64,000 bases of DNA from Ruminococcus difficilis (GTDB taxonomy: Bacteria; Bacillota_A; Clostridia; Oscillospirales; Acutalibacteraceae), in the NCBI RefSeq assembly GCF_016680995.1, contig NZ_JAEQMG010000040.1:124001-188000 (forward strand). Reading direction: 5' to 3'. Below the pieces are notes generated by a model. That model ran no database searches, was not told the DNA's origin, and saw nothing but the letters and a program-made list of their open reading frames with translations. The translations under genes were made by a program, and so were the position numbers. This document shows, in pieces, positions 9,813 to 17,317 of this stretch. Position 1 is the stretch's first letter. The number at the start of each line of letters is the position of its first letter.

Positions 9813-10070
9813 TTAAAGGTAGTTTATTTTTTTATGAGATTTGAATTCTTCTGCCGGTATCTGTTCTAGATATTCCTTCACCAAGAAGATTGATTTCCCG
9901 GAATAAAGTAGCTTTTCTTCCGGATCCTCTATCTCGATCGAGATGGAGTTGCTGCCGTGGCACATAAGGAATACCGACGCAATAATGTCGGTTGCTTCTC
10001 TTTCAAAAAAGTATTGGTTTTCACATGCAGTATACAGAATTACGAAATGATATCGTTTTGATGCTTGCGG
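9813..10070 (-). pseudogene. C-terminal remnant of an unknown gene
   Basis: On the minus strand a frame is open for about 85 codons, from a TGA at 10073-10071 to TAA at 9815-9813, with no start codon. Its sequence looks protein-like: KRYHFVILYTACENQYFFER, then SVFLMCHGSNSISIEIEDPE and GKSIFLVKEYLEQIPAEEFK. I do not recognise a family. It appears to be the tail of a gene whose 5' part has been lost. The rest of 9520-10464 holds the hairpin at 9692 and no other convincing gene. Confidence 0.35.
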
Positions 10071-10464
10071 TCAATCTCGTAAAGGGTTAGAACTGCACGT
10101 ATGGAATGGAACACCGAATATACAATCTGATGGCAGAGCTTCTGTGTCTTTTCCGATTATATAATAGAACTGTGTCTTCGCGGAGTACTAAACGCAAATA
10201 CCAGTCTGATGTTTTGAGCTGGATTTCTATTTCTCATCTTGCATATTTGATCCCATCTATAACGGCATTCTGATAGAATAGCAGAAACACGGGATACCTT
10301 TCAGTATGTTCCGCGCGCTTAACAATGATTGAAGCTTTGGTACCACAACTGCCTGTCGCTCGGAATTCTGTTCATGGATAAAATCTTTGCTGTTTCTTTA
10401 TCAACTGAAGTCGGTTCAAATTTACCTATATGAGTATAACTCATACAGCAATCATGAAGTTGTT

Positions 10465-10833
10465 TCAATAGATGTAAGTATTTTTTACATAATTAAAGAT
10501 AACATTCCATTCTTTTGTCGTTAGTTTTCGTGTCATCGCATATCTGAGCAAGTCTCGTATGACAGGATTCTGATATACATATTCAGTGATATCTCTTGGT
10601 AACTCCGGAGGATCTTTGCTTTCAGCGGCGAGATCGTACAGCTTATTCCGATCTTTTTCGCTTAATTCCAAGGAGTCGGCGATTTCTGTCAACAGATCAA
10701 AGGATGGCGCAGATCTCTTTCCGTTCTCTAAACTTGACAGATAACCCGGTGAAATCTTCCAATTCTTAGCCGCAACCTTAGCCTTCAGATTCGATTTTTC
10801 CCTCTTGTCTTTTAAGTAATCACCAAATTTCAT
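10465..10833 (-). CDS. XRE-family transcriptional regulator
   Basis: 122 residues. Residues 1-65 form an XRE-type HTH: MKFGDYLKDKREKSNLKAKVAA, then SPGYLSSLENGKRSAPSFDLLTEIADSLELS, a classic recognition helix followed by 'E.GkR.P....l..iA..L'. The C-terminal half is helical, has PPELPRDI, and may bind a partner. It is divergent from the response-regulator gene at 10978. A TTGAAG-17-TATAAA promoter on the minus strand overlaps an ACCAGTT/AACTGGT inverted repeat (10873-10893), consistent with autorepression. It may also repress the divergent gene. The target assignment is inferred from position only. Confidence 0.75.
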   Translation of the reverse strand: MKFGDYLKDKREKSNLKAKVAAKNWKISPGYLSSLENGKRSAPSFDLLTEIADSLELSEKDRNKLYDLAAESKDPPELPRDITEYVYQNPVIRDLLRYAMTRKLTTKEWNVIFNYVKNTYIY

Positions 10834-10859
10834 ATAATTTCTCTCCTTAGCATTTTCGC

Positions 10860-10893
10860 TTTATACGCTGTTACCAGTTTATCTTCAACTGGT
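10860..10893 (-). promoter_or_regulatory. Promoter and operator of the XRE gene
   Basis: On the minus strand a -35 TTGAAG (10888-10883), a 17-bp spacer and a -10 TATAAA (10865-10860) face the XRE gene. Inverted repeat ACCAGTT/AACTGGT (10873-10893) covers the -35 box. Confidence 0.5.
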
Positions 10894-10915
10894 TTGCAAA
10901 CAAATTTGAAAAAAT

Positions 10916-10956
10916 TGTTGAAAAATGTTGGAAAATATTGGAAAGTGTTATATAAT
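10916..10956 (+). promoter_or_regulatory. Three 10-bp phased repeats overlapping the response-regulator promoter
   Basis: Three consecutive 10-bp units begin at 10916, 10926 and 10936: TGTTGAAAAA, TGTTGGAAAA, TATTGGAAAG. They overlap a -35 TTGGAA (10928-10933), which is 17 bp from -10 TATAAT (10951-10956). The units resemble a degenerate Spo0A box (TGTCGAA). Because the gene encodes a Spo0A-like regulator, direct autoregulation is likely. The same motif with the same 10-bp spacing lies in inverted orientation before the small peptide gene (11880-11905). Confidence 0.55.
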
Positions 10957-10977
10957 AGCGATCAAGGAGGGAGTGTA

Positions 10978-11781
10978 ATGGCTAAAAGGATCAATTTGTT
11001 GGTCGTTGAAGATGATAACGATATTTGTTTGGAGTATGAAGCATACTGCAAAAGTTTGGATGATGTATTCCTGATTGGTACTTCGGGCGATTCGAATGAA
11101 GCGCTGAGTATTACAAAGGAGTTCCTTCCCAATGCTGTCGTGCTTGACTTAGAGCTGTTCTATGGCAAGGGAAGCGGCTTTGATTATTTGATGAAGCTGG
11201 ATCAGCTCCATTTACAAATACTCCCGTATATTTTGGTTGTAACCAACAATCTCAGCAAAGTGACGCATGCGGTATGCCGCAATATGGGCGCTGATTTTAT
11301 CATGCTGAAATCGCAGCCCGATTACAGTATTCCGACTGTTGTGAATATGCTCCGCAGCGTGATTAACAGCATCCCCGATATGAAACCGGCTCAAAAGACC
11401 TGCAGTCCCGCTATCAAAAAGCGTATAGAGGATGATTATAATAAACGGCTGGTACAGCGGATCACCACCGAGCTTGATATTATCGGCATCAGCGCTCGAT
11501 ACAAAGGTAGAAATTATCTGCGCGACGCAATCGAGATGATCTGCCACAAGGAACAGACCTATATTTGTAATGAAGTGGCGAAGAAGTATTCCAAATCCTC
11601 CGCGAGCGTCGAACGCGCAATGCAGAATGCAATCGACCGCGCATGGAAAACGACAGACATCACAACCTTGGAGGAGCAATACAAGGCGCATGTCGATCCC
11701 AAGAAGGGCGTACCGACGCTTACGGCGTTTATTTACTATTACGCTGATAAAGTGAAAAATGCTATGGAAAATGCCGTCTGA
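10978..11781 (+). CDS. Response regulator with a Spo0A-like DNA-binding domain
   Basis: 267 residues from the ATG at 10978, chosen because AAGGAGGG lies just upstream; an in-frame ATG at 10894 has no such site. Residues 1-125 are a receiver domain: acidic pocket VVEDDNDI, phospho-acceptor Asp in VVLDLELF, and the conserved-Lys region LKSQPDY. Residues about 140-267 resemble the Spo0A C-terminal domain: ITTELDIIGISARYKGRNYLRDAI and Y.cNEVAKKYSKSSASVERAMQNAIDRAW, the signature of its recognition helix. It probably acts with the GHKL kinase at 12129 and binds the phased TGTTGG-type repeats. It is likely a dedicated regulator and not Spo0A itself, as it sits beside its own kinase and a peptide gene. 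Confidence 0.8.
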   Translation: MAKRINLLVVEDDNDICLEYEAYCKSLDDVFLIGTSGDSNEALSITKEFLPNAVVLDLELFYGKGSGFDYLMKLDQLHLQILPYILVVTNNLSKVTHAVCRNMGADFIMLKSQPDYSIPTVVNMLRSVINSIPDMKPAQKTCSPAIKKRIEDDYNKRLVQRITTELDIIGISARYKGRNYLRDAIEMICHKEQTYICNEVAKKYSKSSASVERAMQNAIDRAWKTTDITTLEEQYKAHVDPKKGVPTLTAFIYYYADKVKNAMENAV

Positions 11782-11797
11782 GTTCAGACGGCATTTT
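11768..11797 (+). terminator. Terminator overlapping the response-regulator stop
   Basis: A 14-bp perfect stem (AAAATGCCGTCTGA / TCAGACGGCATTTT) includes the stop codon. A second hairpin follows at 11822-11848 (GCCCGTTGCTAC / GTAGCAGCGGGC). Confidence 0.7.
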
Positions 11798-11879
11798 GTG
11801 AATCAATCAAGTATTGATAATGCCCGTTGCTACGTTGTAGCAGCGGGCGTTTGATATCTATAACAGAGTTATTAAAACA

Positions 11880-11905
11880 CGAACAAAAACCAACACTATC
11901 CAACA
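11880..11905 (-). promoter_or_regulatory. Phased CCAACA sites upstream of the small peptide gene
   Basis: CGAACA (11880), CCAACA (11890) and CCAACA (11900) are spaced exactly 10 bp apart. Read on the minus strand these are TGTTGG-type units, matching the array in front of the response-regulator gene. They lie about 75 bp before the peptide start and are predicted binding sites of the Spo0A-like regulator. Confidence 0.5.
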
Positions 11906-11942
11906 ATGTATTCTAATGTAGGATTCACGGCAACCTTGCTAT

Positions 11943-11973
11943 CTTTGTATTGAAAAATTCAATACAAAGGAGG
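11943..11973 (+). promoter_or_regulatory. Hairpin joined to the ribosome site of the peptide gene
   Basis: A perfect 12-bp inverted repeat (CTTTGTATTGAA / TTCAATACAAAG, 3-nt loop) occupies 11943-11969. The Shine-Dalgarno AAAGGAGGG starts inside its 3' arm (11966-11973). In RNA the stem would partly mask ribosome access; in DNA it could be an operator. Confidence 0.5.
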
Positions 11974-11980
11974 GATATCC

Positions 11981-12031
11981 GTGAGCTGGTGGGATTACAT
12001 CAGAAGACTGTTTGGTTATCGAGGCTTCTAG
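11981..12031 (+). CDS. 16-residue peptide gene between regulator and sensor kinase
   Basis: A GTG start follows a strong AAAGGAGGG and opens 16 codons (MSWWDYIRRLFGYRGF) ending at TAG. The gene has its own hairpin before the ribosome site and a rho-independent terminator right after (12040-12070), so it looks like a real transcription unit. The peptide is aromatic and basic (W3, W4, R8, R9, R14), has no leader for an AgrB-type peptidase and no Cys. It sits between a Spo0A-like regulator and a membrane GHKL kinase. A signalling peptide is the favoured guess; a type I toxin-like peptide or a leader peptide are alternatives. I do not recognise a family. Confidence 0.5.
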   Translation: MSWWDYIRRLFGYRGF

Positions 12032-12039
12032 CAATAAAT

Positions 12040-12070
12040 AAAGGGGTTGATATATTAACCCCTTTATTTT
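12040..12070 (+). terminator. Terminator of the peptide gene
   Basis: Stem AAAGGGGTT / AACCCCTTT with an 8-nt loop, followed by ATTTTTAT. Confidence 0.75.
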
Positions 12071-12087
12071 TATGTGAAAGTATGGTA

Positions 12088-12122
12088 CTGTATTATTATA
12101 CTAACATAATAATACAGAGAGG
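12088..12122 (+). promoter_or_regulatory. Inverted repeat abutting the sensor-kinase ribosome site
   Basis: Perfect 11-bp arms (CTGTATTATTA / TAATAATACAG, 8-nt spacer) at 12088-12117 run directly into GAGAGG, the ribosome site of the kinase gene. The arrangement mirrors the one before the peptide gene, but the arm sequences differ. Confidence 0.45.
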
Positions 12123-12128
12123 TTGAAA

Positions 12129-13586
12129 ATGACAAACTCAATTGATTTTTTGATAAATTCTTTTATTGTCTTTTCTTTTCACTACATATCATCGGGATAT
12201 TTAGTGCTGAAATCACAGGGTGTAAAGCTTATTTTAAAATCTAGAGTATTGTTTTACGTCTTAGGTTTTGTTCTTGCGGCTGTTTTGTCATTTGTTAATC
12301 TATACAATATCTATATCGCTCAAGTTATGCTGTACTTTGGAACAGCAATAGCATTAATGTTGGTTGTCCATAAAGCAGATATGAAAATGCTAATGCTTTG
12401 TATTATTATGGTAAGCCTTTCACATGTTTTCAATTTCTTTTCGTCAATTATATTTGGAACATTGTTTTGGATTTTTTCTATATCTTATTCAGAGATACTT
12501 GTGAATTTAATAATTAGTGCATTTGAATTGGTGCTTTCTATTTTATTAATGTCAATTAAACGCTTCAGAAAGGGATTAAATCTAATTGAAAAGGATAATT
12601 ATCTTGGATTAGGATTATCGCTTTCAGGGATAGTTTTTATAATAACAGGGGTTGACAATTCAGAAAAAAGACTCTCTGACGTATCTTTTGTTGCATTAAT
12701 GATGGGTATTGTTATTTCTGGTGTTGGGCTCTATCTCTGGATGCGCCGTAGTCTTACCGCCCGTTATCGTGAACATTTACAATCTCAATCTGAGGAGCAT
12801 TTTAAAGAACAACTTGAGGAACGCGATAAGGAAATTGAAAAACAGAGGCAATCCAATGAATTTCTGGCGAAGATCGTTCACCGTGATAATCATTTGATGA
12901 ACTCCTTGAACACGGCTATCGATGCCTGTCAAAACGCTGACGATAATGCTGAGAAAAGTGATCTGTTCCATGAGATACAGACAATGATCAAAGAGCGCGG
13001 TGAGTTGATCGACAGAGAACAGCGCGACACAAAATTGCTTCCGTCGACCGGCAGTCTTTTGATCGACAGCACGATCAACGATCTGTTTATTAAGGCCGCA
13101 GCACATGGGATCGATTTCGATATGGCGGCTTCTGCGCCGGTGAGTGAGATCATCGGCAAGTATATCTCCCAAACTGATTTACAGACGCTGCTCAGCGATC
13201 ATATCAAGGATGCGGTGATTGCTGTTGAAGCAAAGGGAGAGGGGAGTGGTAAGATTCTCCTCGATCTTTCAATGCAAAACGATAACTACTGTATCACGAT
13301 CTATGACAACGGTGTGGCTTTCGAGATCGATACGCTGTCTAAGCTCGGTATGGAACGCGTCACCACCCATGCGGAGTCCGGAGGCAGCGGTATCGGTTTT
13401 ATGACGACCTTTGAAACACTCAAAAAAGCATACGCGAGCCTGATTATCACCGAGTTTGACAGTACAATGCCGTTCACCAAATCAGTCGCGTTTCGCTTCG
13501 ACGGCGAGAGCAGCTTTATCATTCAGTCGCACCGTTCAGAAGAACTCAAAGAAAAGCTCACCCGTGATGATGTTGTGATACTCTGA
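12129..13586 (+). CDS. Membrane sensor histidine kinase, GHKL (AgrC-like) type
   Basis: 485 residues from the ATG at 12129, six bases after GAGAGG; a TTG at 12123 is too close. Residues 1-205 hold about six transmembrane helices. A coiled coil follows (YREHLQSQSEEHFKEQLEERD). The H-box is KIVHRDNHLMNSLNTAID. The ATPase part has LSDHIKDAVIAVEA (the usual Asn of the N-box appears as Asp), YDNGVAFEI and SGGSGIGFMTTFETLKKAY (G-box). This is the layout of peptide-sensing AgrC/ComD-type kinases. The partner is probably the Spo0A-like regulator at 10978. A C-terminal fragment of the same family lies at 46747-47000. Confidence 0.8.
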   Translation: MTNSIDFLINSFIVFSFHYISSGYLVLKSQGVKLILKSRVLFYVLGFVLAAVLSFVNLYNIYIAQVMLYFGTAIALMLVVHKADMKMLMLCIIMVSLSHVFNFFSSIIFGTLFWIFSISYSEILVNLIISAFELVLSILLMSIKRFRKGLNLIEKDNYLGLGLSLSGIVFIITGVDNSEKRLSDVSFVALMMGIVISGVGLYLWMRRSLTARYREHLQSQSEEHFKEQLEERDKEIEKQRQSNEFLAKIVHRDNHLMNSLNTAIDACQNADDNAEKSDLFHEIQTMIKERGELIDREQRDTKLLPSTGSLLIDSTINDLFIKAAAHGIDFDMAASAPVSEIIGKYISQTDLQTLLSDHIKDAVIAVEAKGEGSGKILLDLSMQNDNYCITIYDNGVAFEIDTLSKLGMERVTTHAESGGSGIGFMTTFETLKKAYASLIITEFDSTMPFTKSVAFRFDGESSFIIQSHRSEELKEKLTRDDVVIL

Positions 13587-13616
13587 TGGGGGTTAATAGA
13601 ATATCCGTGTATTTGA

Positions 13617-13655
13617 AAGGCGTAGTCTCTGATACGAGACTGCGCCTTCTGTTTT
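13617..13655 (+). terminator. Terminator of the sensor-kinase gene
   Basis: AAGGCGTAGTCTC / GAGACTGCGCCTT stem, 6-nt loop, then CTGTTTTC. The remainder of 13587-13888 is AT-rich leader for the next gene, with nothing else recognised. Confidence 0.75.
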
Positions 13656-13888
13656 CATAATAAATATATTCACACAATTCTTTGTATCCCTCACGCGAAT
13701 CATGCTATTGATCATAATACGGGATAAGGACTAATAAGCAGGGTTGTTCTATAATAAGAGTATGGCAGACTAAGAAATGAATCTTTTCTTTCTCGGTTGC
13801 CATATTTTATGTTTCGTGATAGAATTCAATTGTAAACTATTTCAAAGACGGTAAAAGAACTTTATAAAGCAAGTTTTAGGAGACTACT

Positions 13889-15799
13889 ATGAACACAGCT
13901 GTTGTGATCAATGCGGGCTTAGGCTCATTAACCATGGGAATAGAAAAAGCCGGCTATCAAGTGATAGCGGCTTATGAAACTGACCCAAAAGCACGATCAG
14001 TTCATGAGAGGAACATCAATGCGCCGATCTTTGATCGAATCCCTACAAGAGAGGAGTATGGCGCTTGGGAAGAACCGGATCTTTTGGCGGCTCGGATACA
14101 TATTAAACAGCCATCGGGAAACGCGCTCCGGTCGGAGCGCCCGATTCAGCAAGAAATGCAGATGTTGGATATAATTGATGGTTGTCGTCCGCGTGCCATT
14201 CTGTTTTTTGTGAACCCGGCAGGAGGCAAAACGCTGCTTCCGGGATTCCTGGATAGAATCAATCGTATTGGATACCGCCTGTCATATCGTTTGATAGATG
14301 TAGGAGAAGCGTTAGGACTTCCGATCAGAGAACGTACGCTCTGCATAATAGGAGCACGAAATGATAATCATGCCCCATTGCGTTTCCCTGATTTTGATAT
14401 GTCAAAACAGCATTACTATCCTGAGGACTTTTTAGAAATTGATCATCCTATTGATTCGTGGTATTACGAGATTAATCCACACCATATTTCATATGATGCT
14501 TTAGAAAGCGGCCCGTATTTTTGTTGGAGCAACGGAGAGTACAGACCGACAGATATCATAAAATGGAATACGTTGAGGATTCCTCTTGTTAGAGATCATA
14601 ACAGACCGAGAAGGATCACCCATCGCGAAATAGCCAATATAAAAGCGTTTCCCGAGTATTACAACTTTTTTGATGTGAGAAACAGATCATGGCTGTATAA
14701 AGCTTTGATGTATTCGGAGAATATTACTATCGTTAAACAGATCGCCAAAGGATTGGTATATAACAGACCTGTTAGTAGAGGGCGTTTATTTGAAAATTTG
14801 TTTTATCGTTATTTGAAGTCTCTTTTACTAAGTCATCCGACTAATGATATGGAGGTGAAAAGAGAGCTTCCGACTAGTGATTATAGAATAGATTTTCGGG
14901 TGAAAACACCACAGCAGTTACTACTTCTCGAGTTGAAACTCTATACCGGTCGCACCGTCAATCCTTCAAGGATTCAAGATGCCTGTAAGCAACTCTCTGA
15001 TTTAAAGGCAGAGGGAACCATCATTCTGACCGTCGCAAATGAAGTGTCGGACAAAATGAAAGCGCAGTGCTTAGATGCTTACGGAATACATATTTGGGAT
15101 GTAGGCAACTTGCTTTGGCTATTCGAGGATTATCCCGAGATTAAAACTGAGTTTATCTCCTTTTTGGATTATTCCATCGATAGTATCGAGACTAAAGCTC
15201 CTGCTGTCGGTATTGTGTGGGATAATTCGGCAAAACCGGAGGTTGAGCCTGATGCGGAGCATGACACGGATTGGGCACAGAAGCTGTCCGGAATCAAACC
15301 GGGAACGGAGCATTTCAGAGCTTACGAGGATGCGTGTGTTGAAATACTGAAATATGTACTCGGCGACTACTTAACACTATGGAAAACACAGGAACGATCC
15401 AATGATGGTCTGTATCGCTTTGACTTGTGTTGCAGAATCAAAGCCGGAATCAATCAGGACTTTTTTGATACCATCAAGAAATACTTCAACACCAAATATA
15501 TCGTCTTTGAATTCAAAAACACGAGAGAGAAGATAGGGCAAAAGGAAATATATACTACAGAAAAATATCTTTACGAAAAAGCCTTGCGCAAAGTAGCTGT
15601 CATTATTTCCAGAGAAGGAGCTGACAAGCATGCGATGAAAGCGGTAAAAGGAAGTCTTCGCGAAACAGGAAAATTGATTCTATGCTTGTCTGATGAGCAG
15701 CTGTTGGAAATGATAGAGAGTAAATATAAGGGAGAACAAGAACCGGCGGATCAATTAGGCGATATGCTTGATGATTTGTTGATTCATCTCGAAAAGTAA
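13889..15799 (+). CDS. Inactive C5-methyltransferase-like domain fused to two PD-(D/E)xK nuclease-like domains
   Basis: 636 residues, RBS TAGGAG. Residues 1-290 align with cytosine-C5 methyltransferases: motif I as INAGLGSLTMGIEKAGY (normally DLFAGIGG), motif VIII as GLPIRERTLCIIGAR, and motifs IX/X as RRITHREIANIKAFPEYY ... VKQIAKGLV. The catalytic motif IV PCQ is replaced: PDLLAARIHIKQPS (63-76) stands where DLLxGGFPCQxFS is expected. The ENV motif appears as FVNPAGG. The fold is kept but the catalytic Cys is gone. Residues about 325-420 look like a nuclease (D335 in YRID; E348-L-K350). Residues about 490-610 form a second such domain (YRFD about 510; FEFK about 540). It may recognise a target with a dead methylase fold and cleave it. 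It stands alone, with no active methylase nearby. Confidence 0.65.
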   Translation: MNTAVVINAGLGSLTMGIEKAGYQVIAAYETDPKARSVHERNINAPIFDRIPTREEYGAWEEPDLLAARIHIKQPSGNALRSERPIQQEMQMLDIIDGCRPRAILFFVNPAGGKTLLPGFLDRINRIGYRLSYRLIDVGEALGLPIRERTLCIIGARNDNHAPLRFPDFDMSKQHYYPEDFLEIDHPIDSWYYEINPHHISYDALESGPYFCWSNGEYRPTDIIKWNTLRIPLVRDHNRPRRITHREIANIKAFPEYYNFFDVRNRSWLYKALMYSENITIVKQIAKGLVYNRPVSRGRLFENLFYRYLKSLLLSHPTNDMEVKRELPTSDYRIDFRVKTPQQLLLLELKLYTGRTVNPSRIQDACKQLSDLKAEGTIILTVANEVSDKMKAQCLDAYGIHIWDVGNLLWLFEDYPEIKTEFISFLDYSIDSIETKAPAVGIVWDNSAKPEVEPDAEHDTDWAQKLSGIKPGTEHFRAYEDACVEILKYVLGDYLTLWKTQERSNDGLYRFDLCCRIKAGINQDFFDTIKKYFNTKYIVFEFKNTREKIGQKEIYTTEKYLYEKALRKVAVIISREGADKHAMKAVKGSLRETGKLILCLSDEQLLEMIESKYKGEQEPADQLGDMLDDLLIHLEK

Positions 15800-15828
15800 G
15801 AGTAAGATTATCTGATTGATAATAGTGA

Positions 15829-15856
15829 CACCTCCGCATTAAGATGTGCGGAGGTG
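15829..15856. terminator. Hairpin after the methylase-like/nuclease gene
   Basis: CACCTCCGCA / TGCGGAGGTG, 8-nt loop, 30 bp past the stop and without a T tract. Its arm sequence is the same as that of the hairpin over the SOD ribosome site at 18768-18799. A further palindrome (GCTATTGCTTAAGTAATAGC) is at 15913-15932. Confidence 0.5.
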
Positions 15857-16018
15857 AAGTCAAATGTGACATCAAATCAAGCTAAACTGATGCATTGAAT
15901 GCAGAGTAAATTGCTATTGCTTAAGTAATAGCTTGAAATAAATCCTTTCCTTTTTAGCTTCTCTATCAACTTGTAATTATAATCAGAAACATAAAGATAT
16001 TTTTTGTGTCTCCGATCT

Positions 16019-17317
16019 TTATGATGGTAAATCTCCATTCGCGGGATTATCAAGCACCTTACCGTGCTTATCAAAGCGCGAACCGTGACAGGGGCAGTCC
16101 CATGACCGTTCAGCGCTGTTCCATTTCAGCGCACAGCCGAGGTGCGGACAGCGTTTCTTTGAGATGGTCAACAGATTTTTCGTTGCCTCAAAACCGTTGA
16201 CCAGTACCTGCGGTTTGAGGATATTCCTTGACGGGTCAAACACATCGGCACAGTCGTTTTGTTTGCCGAGGATCTTATCCGTGAGTATCATCGCCGCAGC
16301 CATTGCGCCGGTCATACCCCACTTGTTGAAGCCGCTGGCGACATAGAGATGATGGGTGCGCTTTGAGTATTGACCGATATAAGGGATGTCGTCAAGGCTC
16401 ATGCAGTCCTGCGCCGCCCAGTGGTATTGTTCTGCCGAATGAGGATATACCTTTTGGGCAAACTCACGCAGCTCATTCCAGTTGCCGCCCTTATGACCCG
16501 TGCGGTGACCTCCGCCGCCGAGCAGGAGAAGATCGCCGTGGTTGCGAAAGGATAAGCCTGTCCGACATTCGTCAACATACATCCCTTCGACATCCTGTGC
16601 GTTATCGAGTGCAATGACATAGGAACGGTGTTGATACAGCTTGAGGAAATAACTGCCGTGCGTGTTGATGAAGGGGAAATGTGTGGTTACGATCACGTGG
16701 TTCGCGTTGATTGTACCTTGATCGGTGATCGCCAGATTGCCAATCATCTCGCGGACGAAGGTGTGTTCATAAATGTTCAGCCCATCAGCTATCGGAGCGA
16801 TAAACTTCAGCGGATGGAACTGTGCCTGATTCGGGAACTTTACCGCCCCCGCCGTTTGCATAGGGATATTCAGTCTTTCGCAAAACTTAGCCGCATAGCC
16901 AATTTTTTGCAGAGCGTTCATCTCGTCAATGAGCTTTCTGCGATCGGTGACGCTGTACACATAGTTGTCCTTGATCTCATAATCGCAGTCAATCGTTCGG
17001 CATAGGGCGGCATACTTTTCAAACGCTCTTTTATTTGCGGTCAAGTATTGCTGAGCCGCATGTGTGCCATAGCTTTTTAGAATTTGATGGTAGATCAGAC
17101 CGTGCTGATAAGTGATCTTCGCGGTGGTGTTCTGCGTTGTACCCGAGCAGATCGTGTTCTTTTCAACGAGCACATACTTCACGCCTGCTTGGTGCAGAAA
17201 ATACGCGGAGAGTATCCCCGCGATCCCGCCGCCGATGATCAGTACGTCGGTGTGGATATCTTTCTTTAATTGTGGGAAGTGTAGGAGCTGCACCGTATCT
17301 TGCCATATGGATTTCAT
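16019..17317 (-). CDS. FAD-dependent oxidoreductase with C-terminal Rieske [2Fe-2S] domain
   Basis: 432 residues; the ATG at 17317 overlaps the upstream stop (ATGA) and has GGAAGG upstream. The N-terminus carries a Rossmann FAD motif, DVLIIGGGIAGILSAYFL, followed by YVLVEK. The middle is a DadA/glycine-oxidase-like fold with LLLLGGGGHRTG and HLYVASGFNKWGMTGAMAAA near its end. Residues about 380-432 form a Rieske domain with both ligand pairs: CPHLGC and CPCHGSRFD. Proteins of this architecture are common in Firmicutes; the substrate is unknown. It is the last gene of a four-gene minus-strand cluster with YetF, a small protein and an SOD-like protein, suggesting a redox or envelope-stress role. 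Confidence 0.85.
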   Translation of the reverse strand: MKSIWQDTVQLLHFPQLKKDIHTDVLIIGGGIAGILSAYFLHQAGVKYVLVEKNTICSGTTQNTTAKITYQHGLIYHQILKSYGTHAAQQYLTANKRAFEKYAALCRTIDCDYEIKDNYVYSVTDRRKLIDEMNALQKIGYAAKFCERLNIPMQTAGAVKFPNQAQFHPLKFIAPIADGLNIYEHTFVREMIGNLAITDQGTINANHVIVTTHFPFINTHGSYFLKLYQHRSYVIALDNAQDVEGMYVDECRTGLSFRNHGDLLLLGGGGHRTGHKGGNWNELREFAQKVYPHSAEQYHWAAQDCMSLDDIPYIGQYSKRTHHLYVASGFNKWGMTGAMAAAMILTDKILGKQNDCADVFDPSRNILKPQVLVNGFEATKNLLTISKKRCPHLGCALKWNSAERSWDCPCHGSRFDKHGKVLDNPANGDLPS

